64,000 nucleotides of DNA, taken from the NCBI RefSeq assembly GCF_002161175.1, contig NZ_NFMA01000013.1, positions 23,132-87,131 of the forward strand. Direction: 5' to 3'. The DNA is from Flavonifractor sp. An100 (lineage in GTDB: Bacteria; Bacillota; Clostridia; Oscillospirales; Oscillospiraceae). The position numbers and the translations under genes are program-made. Below the pieces are notes generated by a model. The model had not been told where the DNA came from. It made no database searches and saw nothing but the letters and a program-made list of their open reading frames with translations. The first letter of the stretch is position 1; every line of letters begins with the position of its first letter. Shown here piece after piece: positions 15,736 through 25,553 of this stretch.

Positions 15736-15804
15736 GTGTTGCCTTTGGGATGGTCAGCCGGACCTGGATTACACCAGCTGAATAATAGCCATCTCGGCGG
15801 CGTC
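15700..15804. repeat. Copy B of the 105-bp duplication (true rplQ end)
   Basis: Partner of 15457-15561. It covers the genuine end of rplQ and its terminator. Confidence 0.9.
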
Positions 15805-16113
15805 GCCACGCCGGGGGCCAATGCGGACGATACGGGTGTAGCCGCCGTTGCGGTCGGCGTACTTGGGCCCGATCTCCTTGAACAGCTTGTTGGCCACATC
15901 CTCCTTGGTGATGAAGGCCAGAGCCTGACGGTAAGAGGTCAGGGTGTTGTCCTTAGCCAGGGTGATCATCTTCTCGGCCACGGGGGCGACTTCCTTGGCG
16001 CGGGTAACGGTGGTCTTGATCTGGCCGTTCTCCAGCAGGTAGGTCACCATGGCGCGGAGCATAGCCTTGCGCTGATCGCTGGTGCGGCCCAGCTTACGAT
16101 TCTTCAGAGACAT
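15769..16113 (-). CDS. rplQ: 50S ribosomal protein L17
   Basis: A 114-residue protein of the length usual for bacterial L17, which lines the peptide exit tunnel rim. It opens with [20 protein letters not shown], the family signature, and includes [20 protein letters not shown]. It is the last gene of the alpha operon, 166 bp after rpoA. The intervening DNA holds small hairpins (GGACCCC-AAA-CGGGGTCC at about 16169) but no gene. Its last 11 codons and terminator are duplicated 243 bp downstream. Confidence 0.98.
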   Translation of the reverse strand: MSLKNRKLGRTSDQRKAMLRAMVTYLLENGQIKTTVTRAKEVAPVAEKMITLAKDNTLTSYRQALAFITKEDVANKLFKEIGPKYADRNGGYTRIVRIGPRRGDAAEMAIIQLV

Positions 16114-16279
16114 AGCAAACTCTCCTTCGACCTCGCGTGGCGAGATCCAACATAAATTCGTTCAGCGGACCCCAAACGGGGTCCGGGACACCCAAAATCG
16201 GGACGGCCCTTGGGCCGCACGGGAAGCGGAACGTTACATACCTTCCTCGCTGCCCCAAACGCCCTCAGGGAGGAGCGTT

Positions 16280-17230
16280 TTAATTGTTATCGTCGCTGGC
16301 CAGGGACAGGCCCATCATGGCCAGCTTGTTGATGACCTCTTCCAGGGACTTGCGGCCCAGGTTCCGAACCTTCATCATCTCTTCCTCGGTTTTGGAGATC
16401 AGGTCCTCCACCGTGTTGATGTTGGCCCGTTTCAGGCAGTTATAGGAACGCACGGACAGGTCCATGTCGTCGATGGTCATCTCCATCACCTTGTCCCGCT
16501 GGGTCTCAGCCTTCTCCACCACGGTGGACTTGTTGCCCATGGTCTCGCTGAGGTCGGTGAACAGGGTGAAGTGGTCGCACAGGATACGGGCGCCCAGGGA
16601 CACCGCGTCGCGGGCGTCGATGGTGCCGTTGGTCCACACCTCCAGGGTCAGCTTATCGTAGTCGGTGGCGTCACCCACGCGGGTGTTCTCCACCGTATAG
16701 TTGACCTTGCGCACGGGGGTGTAGATGGAGTCCACAGGGATCACGCCGATCACGGTCTGGGCGGACTTGTTCTTGTCGGCGGAGACATAGCCCCGGCCGT
16801 GGGACAAAGTCAGCTCCATGGACAGGGTGGCGTCGGGACCCAGGGTGGCGATATGGAGGTCGGGGTTGAGGATCTCCACGTCGGAGTCAGCCTTGATGTC
16901 TCCGGCGGTCACCTTGCACTCACCGGCACACTCGATGTGGACGGTCTTGGTGCCTTCGCAGTACAGCTTGGCAATGATTCCCTTGACGTTGAGGACGATC
17001 TCGGTCACGTCCTCCTTCACGCCGGGGATGGAGGTAAACTCATGCTGGACACCGGCGATCTTGATGGAGGTCACCGCGGTGCCAGGCAGAGAAGACAGCA
17101 GGATCCGGCGCAGGGAGTTGCCCAGAGTGGTGCCGTAGCCCCGCTCCAGGGGCTCCACCACGTACTTGCCGTAAGAGGCGTCGCCGGGATTTTCTATGCA
17201 TTCGATGCGGGGCTTTTCGATTTCTACCAT
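16280..17230 (-). CDS. rpoA: DNA-directed RNA polymerase subunit alpha
   Basis: A 316-residue alpha subunit, the scaffold for RNA polymerase assembly. The N-terminal dimerisation domain includes [25 protein letters not shown] and [21 protein letters not shown]. The C-terminal domain, which contacts UP elements and activators, has [23 protein letters not shown] and [18 protein letters not shown]. The length is normal. It sits in the conserved rpsD-rpoA-rplQ order; 132 bp separate it from rpsD. Confidence 0.99.
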   Translation of the reverse strand: MVEIEKPRIECIENPGDASYGKYVVEPLERGYGTTLGNSLRRILLSSLPGTAVTSIKIAGVQHEFTSIPGVKEDVTEIVLNVKGIIAKLYCEGTKTVHIECAGECKVTAGDIKADSDVEILNPDLHIATLGPDATLSMELTLSHGRGYVSADKNKSAQTVIGVIPVDSIYTPVRKVNYTVENTRVGDATDYDKLTLEVWTNGTIDARDAVSLGARILCDHFTLFTDLSETMGNKSTVVEKAETQRDKVMEMTIDDMDLSVRSYNCLKRANINTVEDLISKTEEEMMKVRNLGRKSLEEVINKLAMMGLSLASDDNN

Positions 17231-17362
17231 ATGCTAGGATACCCTCCTTTTCTCGGCGGCCCACTGCGGCCGCCTGATTCAGCTCACCAATATCTGAGGG
17301 TTGTCTAAGTCTAGGCCGCCGCTCCTCTCCGGAAGGCTCCGGAGGGGAGGGGCGGAAAAGCA

Positions 17363-17962
17363 TTACTTAGAATACAGCTCGACGATGAGGTGCTCTTCCA
17401 CGGGGAAGTCGATGTCGTCCCGGGTGGGCATGGCAACGACGGTGCCCTGGAGGGTGTTCTTAGCGCGGTCCAGCCACTTGGGCAGGTTCACCACGGGGGC
17501 GTCCTCACCCAGCAGGCGCTTAAACTTGACGGAGGAGCGGCTCTTCTCCCGAACCTCGATCACGTCGCCGGGCTTGACCAGGTAGGAGGGGATGTCCACC
17601 CGCTGGCCGTTGACGGTGAAGTGGCCGTGGGTGGTGAGCTGACGGGCCTCACGACGGGTCTGGGCGAAGCCCAGGCGGTAGACCACGTTGTCCAGACGGC
17701 GCTCGATGAGGGTGAGCAGGTTCTCACCGGTCTTGCCCTGCATGCGGGAAGCCTTCTCATAGTACATATGGAACTGCTTCTCCATGATGCCGTAGACAAA
17801 CTTGACCTTCTGCTTCTCGGTCAGCTGCATGGCATACTCGGACTTCTTCTTGCGCATGTTGGTCTGGTTGCGGTTGGTGTTCTTCTTGGCATAGCCCATG
17901 GCGGCGGGAGACAGGTTGAGGGCCTTGCACCGCTTGGCGATGGGCTGCATATTTCTAGCCAT
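17363..17962 (-). CDS. rpsD: 30S ribosomal protein S4
   Basis: A 199-residue primary 16S rRNA-binding protein with an S4 RNA-binding domain ([33 protein letters not shown]). It is placed in the alpha operon between rpsK and rpoA, as in Clostridia; in Bacillus subtilis rpsD is elsewhere and autoregulated. The N-terminus [26 protein letters not shown] lacks the four-cysteine zinc site found in some S4 proteins, so this is the C-minus form. Confidence 0.98.
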   Translation of the reverse strand: MARNMQPIAKRCKALNLSPAAMGYAKKNTNRNQTNMRKKKSEYAMQLTEKQKVKFVYGIMEKQFHMYYEKASRMQGKTGENLLTLIERRLDNVVYRLGFAQTRREARQLTTHGHFTVNGQRVDIPSYLVKPGDVIEVREKSRSSVKFKRLLGEDAPVVNLPKWLDRAKNTLQGTVVAMPTRDDIDFPVEEHLIVELYSK

Positions 17963-17985
17963 GTGTCAAAAACCTCCTTCTCTGA

Positions 17986-18390
17986 TCAGACGCGGCGGCG
18001 CTTCGGGGGCCGGCAGCCGTTGTGGGGAACGGGAGTCACGTCCTTGATGAGGGTGACTTCCAGACCCACAGCCTGCAGCGCCCGGATGGCGGCCTCACGG
18101 CCGGCGCCGGGGCCCTTGACGAAGACCTCCACGGTCTTCAGGCCATACTCCATCGCGGCCTTGGCGGCAGTCTCAGCAGCCGTCTGAGCGGCGAAGGGGG
18201 TGGACTTACGGGAACCACGGAAGCCCAGGCCGCCGGAGGAAGCCCAGGACAGGGCGTTACCCTGGGAATCGGTAACGGTGACCATGGTGTTGTTAAAGGA
18301 AGAGCGGATATGCACCTGGCCCTTCTCCACATTCTTGCGCTCACGGCGCTTACGGACAACTTTCTTGCCCTTGGTATTAGCAGTAGCCAT
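17986..18390 (-). CDS. rpsK: 30S ribosomal protein S11
   Basis: A 134-residue platform protein of the small subunit. It has a basic N-terminal tail ([21 protein letters not shown]), the core [25 protein letters not shown], and the conserved C-terminus [18 protein letters not shown]. Gene spacing to rpsM is 13 bp. Confidence 0.99.
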   Translation of the reverse strand: MATANTKGKKVVRKRRERKNVEKGQVHIRSSFNNTMVTVTDSQGNALSWASSGGLGFRGSRKSTPFAAQTAAETAAKAAMEYGLKTVEVFVKGPGAGREAAIRALQAVGLEVTLIKDVTPVPHNGCRPPKRRRV

Positions 18391-18403
18391 TGCTTATCCC
18401 TCC

Positions 18404-18772
18404 TTACTTCTTCTTGTTGGCCACAGTGCGCTTGGGACCCTTGCGGGTACGGGCATTGGTCTTGGACCGCTGACCACGCACGGGCAGACCCTTACGGTGA
18501 CGGATGCCGCGGTAGCAGCCGATTTCGGTCAGCCGCTTGATGTCCATCGCCACGTTGCGGCGCAGGTCACCTTCCACGGTGTACTCATGGCCAATGATGT
18601 CACGCAGCTTGGCCTCGTCCTCCTCGGACAGATCCTTCACGCGGGTGTCGGGGTTAATCCCGGCCTGGGCCAGGATCTTGTTGGCGCTGGTGCGCCCAAT
18701 GCCGTAGATATAAGTGAGGCCGATCTCGATTCTCTTTTCCTTCGGCAGGTCAATACCGGCAATACGAGCCAT
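18404..18772 (-). CDS. rpsM: 30S ribosomal protein S13
   Basis: A 122-residue head protein that contacts the P-site tRNA and 50S bridges. It opens with [26 protein letters not shown] and ends in a basic Lys/Arg tail ([24 protein letters not shown]). It lies 18 bp downstream of rpmJ. Confidence 0.99.
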   Translation of the reverse strand: MARIAGIDLPKEKRIEIGLTYIYGIGRTSANKILAQAGINPDTRVKDLSEEDEAKLRDIIGHEYTVEGDLRRNVAMDIKRLTEIGCYRGIRHRKGLPVRGQRSKTNARTRKGPKRTVANKKK

Positions 18773-18790
18773 TTGTTACAGCACCTCCAA

Positions 18791-19080
<290 letters not shown>

Positions 19081-19150
19081 GGACGGGAGTCTTACGGATC
19101 CCTTGAAGGCAAGGCTTCTGGGAAAAGCCGGACGATTCGGTCGTTTATAG

Positions 19151-19369
19151 TTACTTAGAACGCCAGGTGATACGGCCTCGGGTGAGGTCGTAGGGCGACA
19201 TCTGTACGGTGACTTTGTCGCCGGGCAGGATGCGGATAAAGTTCATCCGCAGCTTGCCGGAAATATGTGCCAAAATGATGTGGCCATTTCCAATGTCCAC
19301 ATGGAATGTGGTGTTGGGGAGCGATTCGGTGACCACTCCCTCCAGTTCGATCATATCGTCCTTAGCCAA
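19151..19369 (-). CDS. infA: Translation initiation factor IF-1
   Basis: A 72-residue OB-fold protein, the exact usual length. It reads [20 protein letters not shown] at the start and ends [13 protein letters not shown]-1 occupies the A site during initiation. It overlaps the preceding KOW-protein gene by 8 nt. Confidence 0.99.
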   Translation of the reverse strand: MAKDDMIELEGVVTESLPNTTFHVDIGNGHIILAHISGKLRMNFIRILPGDKVTVQMSPYDLTRGRITWRSK

Positions 19370-19643
19370 GGGTGATTCCCTCCTTGAAGGCGGCCAGCGC
19401 CCGTCTCAGTTCCCGGTCCGATACCGGTTCTCCTTGTTTCAGCTTCCCGATGGCCGGGTGGTCAAACCGGGCCGAATCCAGGGGGGTGAGGTGCCCCAGC
19501 TTTTTCCGCTTGGGGTGCAGGACCTTCCGCCGCTTGCCGTCGGCCAGGAGCAGAAGATCCCCCTCCATACCCACCACGCAGAACAGCCCGCCCTTATCCC
19601 GTCCCGCTTCCGCGCGGACGAGCCAGCCGGTGTAGTCGTACAT
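19362..19643 (-). CDS. KOW domain-containing RNA-binding protein
   Basis: A 93-residue protein with a KOW-like fold, similar to the small L14e-like protein found between map and infA in many Clostridia. Key region: [44 protein letters not shown], where the Gly after the basic loop is the KOW hallmark. It is co-transcribed with map (3 bp gap) and infA (8-nt overlap), which suggests a ribosome-linked role. The precise function is not established. Confidence 0.88.
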   Translation of the reverse strand: MYDYTGWLVRAEAGRDKGGLFCVVGMEGDLLLLADGKRRKVLHPKRKKLGHLTPLDSARFDHPAIGKLKQGEPVSDRELRRALAAFKEGITLG

Positions 19644-19646
19644 GGC

Positions 19647-20411
19647 TTACTCTCCGGTGACGGTGAGAATTTCCGGCTCACCGTCGGTGATCAGGATACT
19701 GTTTTCATAGTGGGCGGTCAAAGAGCCGTCCAGGGACACGGTGGTCCACTTGTCGGCCAATACCTTGACCTGCCAGTCTCCGGCGCAGACCATGGGTTCC
19801 ACCGCCAGGGTCATCCCGGGCAGAAGCCGGGGGCCATGGCCGGCGGGGCCGTAGTTGCGCACCTCGGGGGGCTCATGGAGCTTAGCGCCCACCCCGTGGC
19901 CCACAAAGTCGCGGACCACAGAAAAGCCGTTTTGTTCCACATACGCCTGGACCGCGTGGCCGATGTCGGACACCCGGTTGCCCTGACGGGCAAATTTGAT
20001 GCCCTCCCAAAAGCTCTGTTCGGTGACCTTGATCAGCCGCATGGCCTCATCGCTCACCTGTCCGCAGGGGTAGGTGCCGGCGCAGTCGCCGTGGAAGCCA
20101 CCGATAAAGGCGCCCACGTCCACGCTGACGATGTCCCCCTCCTTCAGCTTCCGGGGGCCGGGGATGCCGTGGATGACCTCCTCGTTGACGGAGATGCAGG
20201 CGGAGCCGGGGAAGCCGGCATAGCCCAGGAAGGAGGGCTTTGCGCCGTGGCTTTCGATGAAGCGGCGCACCGCGGTGTCAATCTCATGGGTGGTCACGCC
20301 AGGACGAATCATGGAGGCGGCCAGGGCCCGGGCCTGGGCGGTAATTCGCCCGGCCCGACGCATGGCCTCAATCTCCCGCGGGGATTTCAGCGAGATCATT
20401 TCCAGTCCCAT
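19647..20411 (-). CDS. map: Methionine aminopeptidase type I
   Basis: A 254-residue enzyme removing the N-terminal Met from nascent proteins. It has the pita-bread fold metal ligands: SVDVGAFIGGFHGD (Asp, Asp), VGHGVGAKLHEPPEV (His), EPMVCAG (Glu) and a terminal AHYENSILIT (Glu). There is no N-terminal zinc-finger extension. The ATG at 20411 shares a base with the adk stop (TGATG). A second ATG at 20399 (MISLKSPREIEAMRRAG) would match the most common family start equally well. Confidence 0.97.
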   Translation of the reverse strand: MGLEMISLKSPREIEAMRRAGRITAQARALAASMIRPGVTTHEIDTAVRRFIESHGAKPSFLGYAGFPGSACISVNEEVIHGIPGPRKLKEGDIVSVDVGAFIGGFHGDCAGTYPCGQVSDEAMRLIKVTEQSFWEGIKFARQGNRVSDIGHAVQAYVEQNGFSVVRDFVGHGVGAKLHEPPEVRNYGPAGHGPRLLPGMTLAVEPMVCAGDWQVKVLADKWTTVSLDGSLTAHYENSILITDGEPEILTVTGE

Positions 20412-21049
20412 CAGATGCCCAGCGCCTCCAGAAGAACCTTGGTGGTTGCTTCAATGGTGGGCTGATTGGCCACGGGGACCAGAATGCCCTTGCCTTGGTA
20501 GTAGCCCTTGAGGGGCTCAGTCTCATTGTGGTAGACCGTCAGGCGGTTGAGAACCGTCTCGGCCTTGTCGTCCTCCCGCTGCACCAGGGCCCCGCCGCAG
20601 GAATCGCACACGCCCTCCTGCTTGGGGGGCTTGGCTTTCACGTGGTAGGGGGCGCCGCAGCTCTGGCAGACCCGGCGGCCGGCCATGCGCTCCACGATCT
20701 CCTCATCGGAGATCTCAATGGAGATCACGTGGTCGAAGGTGACGCCCTGAGCGTCCAGGGCCTCGGCCTGGCCGATGGTGCGGGGCACGCCGTCCAGGAT
20801 AAAGCCCTTCTGGCAGTCGCTCTGCTGCAGCCGCTGGGCCACGATGCCGATGATGACGGAGTCGGGCACCAGCTTGCCGGCGTCCATATAGCCCTTGGCC
20901 TCCAAGCCGATGGGGGTGCCTTCCTTGATGGCGGCACGGAGGATATTTCCGGTGGAGATGGTCGGGATTCCCAGCTTGGCGCTGAGGATCTCAGCCTGAG
21001 TTCCCTTGCCGGCGCCGGGGGCGCCCAGCAGAATCAGCTTCATTCCCAT
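20411..21049 (-). CDS. adk: Adenylate kinase, zinc-LID type
   Basis: A 212-residue kinase interconverting ATP+AMP and 2 ADP. It shows the P-loop LILLGAPGAGKGTQA and the NMP-binding segment PTISTGNILRAAI. The LID holds a zinc site with cysteines in CQSCGAPYHV and CDSCGGALV, the structural-zinc form typical of Gram-positive bacteria. It lies between secY and map in the classical spc arrangement. Two in-frame ATGs (21049 and 21043) are both compatible with the GGAG upstream. Confidence 0.98.
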   Translation of the reverse strand: MGMKLILLGAPGAGKGTQAEILSAKLGIPTISTGNILRAAIKEGTPIGLEAKGYMDAGKLVPDSVIIGIVAQRLQQSDCQKGFILDGVPRTIGQAEALDAQGVTFDHVISIEISDEEIVERMAGRRVCQSCGAPYHVKAKPPKQEGVCDSCGGALVQREDDKAETVLNRLTVYHNETEPLKGYYQGKGILVPVANQPTIEATTKVLLEALGI

Positions 21050-21067
21050 ACTTCTCCAACCTTTCTC

Positions 21068-22465
21068 TTACTCCAGGAAGCCCTTATAGTGGCGCATGAG
21101 CATCTGGGCCTCCATCTGCTTCACGGTCTCCAGAGCGACGCCCACCACGATGATGATGGAGGTGCCGCCGATGGCCAGGGAGCTATAGCCCACGATGTTG
21201 CCCGTAATAATGGGGGCGATGGCCACCACAGACAGGTACAAAGCGCCAAACATGGTGATCTTGCCCAGAACCTTGGCGATGAAGTCGGCGGTGGGCTTGC
21301 CGGGACGGAAGCCGGGGATAAAGCCGCCGTTCTTCTTCAGGTTGTTGGACACCTCAATGGGGTTGAACTGCATGGTAGCGTAGAAATAGCTGAAGCCCAC
21401 AATGAGGATGAAATAGAGGATGCTGTAGAAGGGCTTGGTGGTGTCGAACAGCCGCATCATGCCGCCGCCAAAGCCCTCGCTCTTCACCGTCCAGCCGGCG
21501 AAAGCGCCGATGGTGGCGGGGAGGGAGGCGATGGACTGGGCGAAGATGATGGGCATAACGCCGGACATGTTCACCTTCATGGGGATGTGGGTGGACTGGC
21601 CGCCGTACATCTTCCGGCCCACAACGCGCTTGGCGTACTGCACGGGCAGACGGCGCTCGGCGTTGGAGATATAGACAATGAAGACAACCAGCAGCAGCAT
21701 GCCAATGATGATCAGGGGGATCATCCAGGGGGCCAGGGCAGCCCGGTCCAGATAGGCCTGGGCCTCATCCAGGTTGGCGTACACCGTGGGGTTAGCGTCC
21801 AGAATGCTCTGGGCGGTGACAGTGCCGTTTTGCACCTTGCTCCACAGGGACACGCCGCTGATGCAGTCGGTGACCATGTTGGGGAAACGGGAGACAATGC
21901 CGGCGAACAGCAGCACGGAGATGCCGTTGCCGATGCCGAACTCGGTGATCTGCTCGCCCAGCCACATCAGGAAGGCGGAGCCGGCGGTGAAGGAGAGGAC
22001 GATGACCACGCCCACCCAAATCGCGTTCAGGCTGCCTCCGTCCACAAGGCCGTAGCTCTTGATCAGGGAGTAGTAGCCGAAGCCCTGGAGCAGGGCGATG
22101 GCCACGGTGGTGTACCGGGTGATGGAGGCGATCTTCTTGCGGCCCTCCTCGCCGCCCTCCTTGGCCAGCCGCTCCAGGGCGGGGATGGCCACGGTCAACA
22201 GCTGGATAATAATGGAGCTGTTGATATAGGGCTGGATGGACAGGGCGAAGACCGTAGCCATGGCAAAGGCGGAGCCGCTCATGGCGTTCATCAGACCCAG
22301 GATGGTGCCGCTCTGGCTCATGAGATGGAGTTCCAGGGCGTCGTTGTTGATATAGGGGACGGGGATCGCGGAGCCCAAACGGAAGATCAGCAGCGCAAAG
22401 ATGGTAAAGAGGATCTTTTTGCGCAGCTCGGGCACAGCCCAAGCGTTACGGATCGTCTGGATCAT
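21068..22465 (-). CDS. secY: Protein translocase subunit SecY
   Basis: A 465-residue ten-helix channel of the Sec translocon. Diagnostic parts: the N-terminus MIQTIRNAWAVPELRKKILFTIFALLIFRLGSAIPVPYI, the plug region after it, SIQPYINSSIIIQLLTVAIPALERL, TTVAIALLQGFGYY and, near the end, the large cytosolic loop KVNMSGVMPIIFAQ. Compared with typical 420-440-residue SecY it is slightly long, owing to an insert at about residues 215-250 (KVQNGTVTAQSILDANPTVY) that I place in an external loop. It is separated from rplO by 1 nt. Confidence 0.98.
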   Translation of the reverse strand: MIQTIRNAWAVPELRKKILFTIFALLIFRLGSAIPVPYINNDALELHLMSQSGTILGLMNAMSGSAFAMATVFALSIQPYINSSIIIQLLTVAIPALERLAKEGGEEGRKKIASITRYTTVAIALLQGFGYYSLIKSYGLVDGGSLNAIWVGVVIVLSFTAGSAFLMWLGEQITEFGIGNGISVLLFAGIVSRFPNMVTDCISGVSLWSKVQNGTVTAQSILDANPTVYANLDEAQAYLDRAALAPWMIPLIIIGMLLLVVFIVYISNAERRLPVQYAKRVVGRKMYGGQSTHIPMKVNMSGVMPIIFAQSIASLPATIGAFAGWTVKSEGFGGGMMRLFDTTKPFYSILYFILIVGFSYFYATMQFNPIEVSNNLKKNGGFIPGFRPGKPTADFIAKVLGKITMFGALYLSVVAIAPIITGNIVGYSSLAIGGTSIIIVVGVALETVKQMEAQMLMRHYKGFLE

Positions 22466-22466
22466 C

Positions 22467-22907
22467 TCAGATCACCTCCGCCTTACCACCCGCAGCTTCG
22501 ATTTTTTCCTTAGCGGAGGCGGAGAAGGCGGACGCCTGGACCGTCAGCTTCTTGGTCAGCTGGCCGTTACCCAGGATCTTGACGCCGTACTCGCACTTGG
22601 AGAGGATGCCCTTCTCCAGCATAGCCTTGGCGTCCACCACGGCGCCGTCCTCAAACTTCTCCAGAACAGAGACGTTGACGGCCTCCAGGGGCTTGGCGAA
22701 AATGTTGTTGAAACCGCGCTTGGGGATGCGGCGGGACAGAGGCATCTGGCCGCCCTCAAAGCCCACGCGGACACCGCCGCCGGAACGGGCCCACTGGCCC
22801 TTCTGGCCGCGGCCACCGGTCTTGCCGTTACCGGAGCCGTTGCCACGGCCCTTGCGATACGCCTTGGCGTTGGAGCCGGCGGCGGGGGAGAGTTCATGCA
22901 GATTCAT
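22467..22907 (-). CDS. rplO: 50S ribosomal protein L15
   Basis: A 146-residue protein with the glycine/arginine-rich N-terminal extension typical of L15 ([20 protein letters not shown]) followed by [12 protein letters not shown]. The extension threads through 23S rRNA domains. Immediately upstream of secY. Confidence 0.98.
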   Translation of the reverse strand: MNLHELSPAAGSNAKAYRKGRGNGSGNGKTGGRGQKGQWARSGGGVRVGFEGGQMPLSRRIPKRGFNNIFAKPLEAVNVSVLEKFEDGAVVDAKAMLEKGILSKCEYGVKILGNGQLTKKLTVQASAFSASAKEKIEAAGGKAEVI

Positions 22908-22925
22908 AGTAACTCGCGCCTCCTT

Positions 22926-23108
22926 TTAGTTTTCCTCGGTGACCTGGAGCAGGTACCCGATCTGGGCGATCTTGCCCCGGGTGGCCTGGTTGTCAGGCTG
23001 CACGGTGCAGTCGCCGATCTTACGGAGGCCCAGGGCCTCGGCGGTCGCCTGATGCTTGGCGATGCGGCCGTTCAGGCTCTTGACCAGCTTAATGTTCAAA
23101 TTAGCCAT
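22926..23108 (-). CDS. rpmD: 50S ribosomal protein L30
   Basis: A 60-residue protein: MANLNIKLVKSLNGRIAKHQ, then LGLRKIGDCTVQPDNQATRG. ATG at 23108 has GGAGG 9 nt upstream; an in-frame TTG two codons earlier sits too close to the same site. Confidence 0.97.
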   Translation of the reverse strand: MANLNIKLVKSLNGRIAKHQATAEALGLRKIGDCTVQPDNQATRGKIAQIGYLLQVTEEN

Positions 23109-23122
23109 GTTCAAAGCCCTCC

Positions 23123-23623
23123 TTAACCCACGATCTCTTCCACGCTCTTGCCGCGGATCCGGGCCACCTCTTCGGGGCTGCGCAGGGCCTTCAGGCCCTC
23201 AAAGGCAGCGGAGACCACGTTCTGCGGGTTGTTGGAGCGCAGGCACTTGGTACGGATGTCCTTGATGCCGATGGCTTCCATCACGGCACGGACAGGACCG
23301 CCGGCGATCACGCCGGTACCGGGGGCGGCGGGCTTCATCAGCACGCGGCCGGCGCCGAACTCGCCGATCACCTCGTGGGGGATGGTGGTACCGGACAGGG
23401 TCACGGTAATCATGTTCTTCTTGGCGTCCTCGATGCCCTTGCGGATAGCCTCAGGCACCTCAGCGGCCTTGCCCAGGCCGAAGCCCACGCGGCCCTTCTC
23501 GTCGCCCACCACCATCAGGGCGGAGAACTTGTTCACACGGCCGCCCTTGACGGTCTTGGATACACGGTTCAGATAGACCAGCTTCTCGACGAACTCGCTG
23601 GGCTCTCTCTCAAATCTAGCCAT
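23123..23623 (-). CDS. rpsE: 30S ribosomal protein S5
   Basis: A 166-residue S5 with the double-stranded RNA-binding N-terminal domain ([29 protein letters not shown]) and the C-terminal domain [28 protein letters not shown]5 contributes to decoding accuracy and mRNA unwinding at the entry channel. Confidence 0.99.
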   Translation of the reverse strand: MARFEREPSEFVEKLVYLNRVSKTVKGGRVNKFSALMVVGDEKGRVGFGLGKAAEVPEAIRKGIEDAKKNMITVTLSGTTIPHEVIGEFGAGRVLMKPAAPGTGVIAGGPVRAVMEAIGIKDIRTKCLRSNNPQNVVSAAFEGLKALRSPEEVARIRGKSVEEIVG

Positions 23624-23641
23624 TTAACCTTTCCTCCTCCC

Positions 23642-24001
23642 TTAGAACTGCAGGCCGCCCTCGCGGGCGCCCTCGGCCAGAGCCTTCACGCGGCCGTGAT
23701 ACACATAGCCGCCGCGGTCGAACACCACGGTGTCGATGCCCTTGGCCTTGGCACGCTCAGCCACGGTGACGCCCACCTTCTTGGCGGCGTCGGACTTGGT
23801 GCCCTCACAGGTGAAGTCCTTCTCCAGGGAAGAAGCGGAGACCAGGGTCACGCCGTTGACATCGTCGATGATCTGGGCGTAGATGTTGGTCTCGCTGCGG
23901 AACACGTTCAGACGGGGACGCTCGGGCGTGCCGGAAATCTTCGCACGCACACGCTTATGACGCTTAAGCCGCTGAGAGCGGGTATCGGGTCTGTTGATCA
24001 T
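23642..24001 (-). CDS. rplR: 50S ribosomal protein L18
   Basis: A 119-residue 5S rRNA-binding protein: [29 protein letters not shown] near the N-terminus and [28 protein letters not shown] at the end, both family signatures. Confidence 0.99.
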   Translation of the reverse strand: MINRPDTRSQRLKRHKRVRAKISGTPERPRLNVFRSETNIYAQIIDDVNGVTLVSASSLEKDFTCEGTKSDAAKKVGVTVAERAKAKGIDTVVFDRGGYVYHGRVKALAEGAREGGLQF

Positions 24002-24018
24002 AGTGGCACACCTCCTTC

Positions 24019-24564
24019 TTACTTCTTGGCGCCGGTCTTACCAGCCTTGCGGCGGATGACCTCGTCGGTATACTTGATGCCCTTGCCCTTATAGGGTTCG
24101 GGGGGACGCTTCTCTCTCACTTCGGCGGCAAACTGGCCCACCTTCTGCTTGTCGCAGCCGTGGATGATGATCTTGTTGGGGCCGGGAACCTCGATGGTGA
24201 TCCCGTCGGTCTCCTCCATGGTGACCTGATGGGAGAAGCCCAGGTTCATCACCAGCTTGTTGCCTTCCTTGGCCACACGGTAGCCTACGCCGTTGACGTC
24301 CAGCTCCTTCTTGTAGCCCTCGGTCACGCCCACCACCATGTTGTGGATGAGGGTGCGGGTCAGGCCGTGAAGAGCACGGTTCTCCTTGGCGTCGTTGGGA
24401 CGGGTGACATGAAGCACACCCTCCTCAATGGCGATGGCCATGTTGGGGTTGAACTGCTGAGTCAGGGTGCCCTTGGGGCCCTTGACGGTGACAACGTTGT
24501 TGTCCTCTACCTTGATCTCCACTCCGGCGGGAATGGCGATAGGAGCTCTACCAATTCTGGACAT
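24019..24564 (-). CDS. rplF: 50S ribosomal protein L6
   Basis: A 181-residue two-domain protein near the base of the L7/L12 stalk. It begins [18 protein letters not shown] and has the C-terminal signature [29 protein letters not shown]. Confidence 0.99.
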   Translation of the reverse strand: MSRIGRAPIAIPAGVEIKVEDNNVVTVKGPKGTLTQQFNPNMAIAIEEGVLHVTRPNDAKENRALHGLTRTLIHNMVVGVTEGYKKELDVNGVGYRVAKEGNKLVMNLGFSHQVTMEETDGITIEVPGPNKIIIHGCDKQKVGQFAAEVREKRPPEPYKGKGIKYTDEVIRRKAGKTGAKK

Positions 24565-24578
24565 TCCTATAACCCTCC

Positions 24579-24977
24579 TTACCAGACAAATGCCAGGACT
24601 TCGCCGCCGACATGGGCCTGACGGGCCTTCTTGTCGGTCATGACGCCCTTGGAAGTGGATACGATGGCGATGCCCAGGCCACGCAGGACACGGGGCAGCT
24701 CCTCAGCGCCGGCATACACGCGTAAACCGGGCTTGGACACCCGACGCAGGCCGGAGATGACCTTCTCCTTGCCGGCTCCGTACTTCAGGGTGATGCGGAT
24801 AACGCCCTGGGTGCCGTCGTCGATGAGCTGGAAGTTCTTGATATAGCCTTCCTCCAGCAGAATCTGCGCGATGGCCTTCTTCATGTTGGACGCGGGGACG
24901 TCCACGGTGTCATGCTTGGCGTTGTTCGCGTTGCGGATGCGGGTGAGCATATCCGCAATGGGATCAGTGATTTGCAT
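24579..24977 (-). CDS. rpsH: 30S ribosomal protein S8
   Basis: A 132-residue central-domain organiser of 16S r[31 protein letters not shown] and the C-terminal [26 protein letters not shown]. In most bacteria rpsH follows rpsN within a few bases. Here 642 bp with a promoter and structured elements separate them, so rpsH appears to head its own transcription unit as well as being reached by readthrough. Confidence 0.98.
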   Translation of the reverse strand: MQITDPIADMLTRIRNANNAKHDTVDVPASNMKKAIAQILLEEGYIKNFQLIDDGTQGVIRITLKYGAGKEKVISGLRRVSKPGLRVYAGAEELPRVLRGLGIAIVSTSKGVMTDKKARQAHVGGEVLAFVW

Positions 24978-25050
24978 GAGTCTTTTACCTCCTATTTAGA
25001 TTACCTGTCACGCCTCACCTGCTCGCTGCGCGCGGCTTCCCGCCCGCTCA

Positions 25051-25093
25051 GGACACAAACATTCGGGCCTGAGGCCCTCCTTGGTTTGTATCC
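25051..25093 (-). repeat. Intergenic hairpin repeat, ATACAAAC type, copy 1
   Basis: In transcript orientation GGATACAAAC pairs with GTTTGTGTCC (one wobble) around a G/C-rich loop. The same arms recur at 45710-45750, also downstream of a ribosomal protein gene and in the sense orientation. Adjacent bases GCGAGGGATAC match the repeat at 18939-19080. Confidence 0.65.
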
Positions 25094-25146
25094 CTCGCTT
25101 CTGGTCCATCCGCGCGGCTCACAACGGCTCAGCGCTTCTCGGTACA

Positions 25147-25194
25147 GGCGATAAGGTATCGGAGATTAGGTCCTTCTCCGACCTATTGATCGCC
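25147..25194. repeat. Long imperfect inverted repeat in the rpsN-rpsH gap
   Basis: GGCGAT, AGGT and CGGAGA-type blocks on the left pair with TCTCCG, ACCT and ATCGCC on the right, with one bulge and a small internal loop, giving a stable 48-bp hairpin on either strand. Confidence 0.7.
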
Positions 25195-25452
25195 TTCGCG
25201 CCTGGTTGGGGCAGGCGCTGGATCTATCAAAACCGCCGTATTCCGGCGGAGTTGACCAAACTGGTCGTGCCCGGTTGGGGGAGACACCCGGACGGGGCGC
25301 GGATCGCGCGCCGGTCTCCGGCTTTCGTGTTTCACCCTGACAGGGCAAATCCCCGCAGCCGGCTTTTCTTTTTTAGAGTAACCGGTCCCGGGTGCGCACT
25401 CCCGACAGCGTTGGGAGTTTATTGCGATTGTCCTTTGCGGCGCAATCGACTA

Positions 25453-25481
25453 ATTATACCCCAGATTTTCTGAGATTACAA
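25453..25481 (-). promoter_or_regulatory. Promoter inside the spc operon, upstream of rpsH
   Basis: Minus strand TTGTAA (25476-25481), 17-nt spacer, perfect TATAAT (25453-25458). Predicted start near 25446, giving a leader of about 470 nt before rpsH. Confidence 0.7.
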
Positions 25482-25523
25482 GGTTTTTTGCGTCCGCACA
25501 CACGAACGCGTGGAAAGATTATT

Positions 25524-25553
25524 CCGGGAAGGGACCTTACGGCCCCTTCCCGG
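25524..25553 (-). terminator. Terminator-like hairpin after rpsN
   Basis: Perfect 10-bp stem CCGGGAAGGG / CCCTTCCCGG with a 10-nt loop, followed on the minus strand by AATAATCTTT rather than a clean T-run. It may attenuate instead of fully stopping transcription. Confidence 0.55.

Noticed and set aside
20495..22513. A 672-codon plus-strand frame across adk and secY
   Set aside because: Antisense shadow of conserved genes, composition dominated by Gly, His, Asp and Val.
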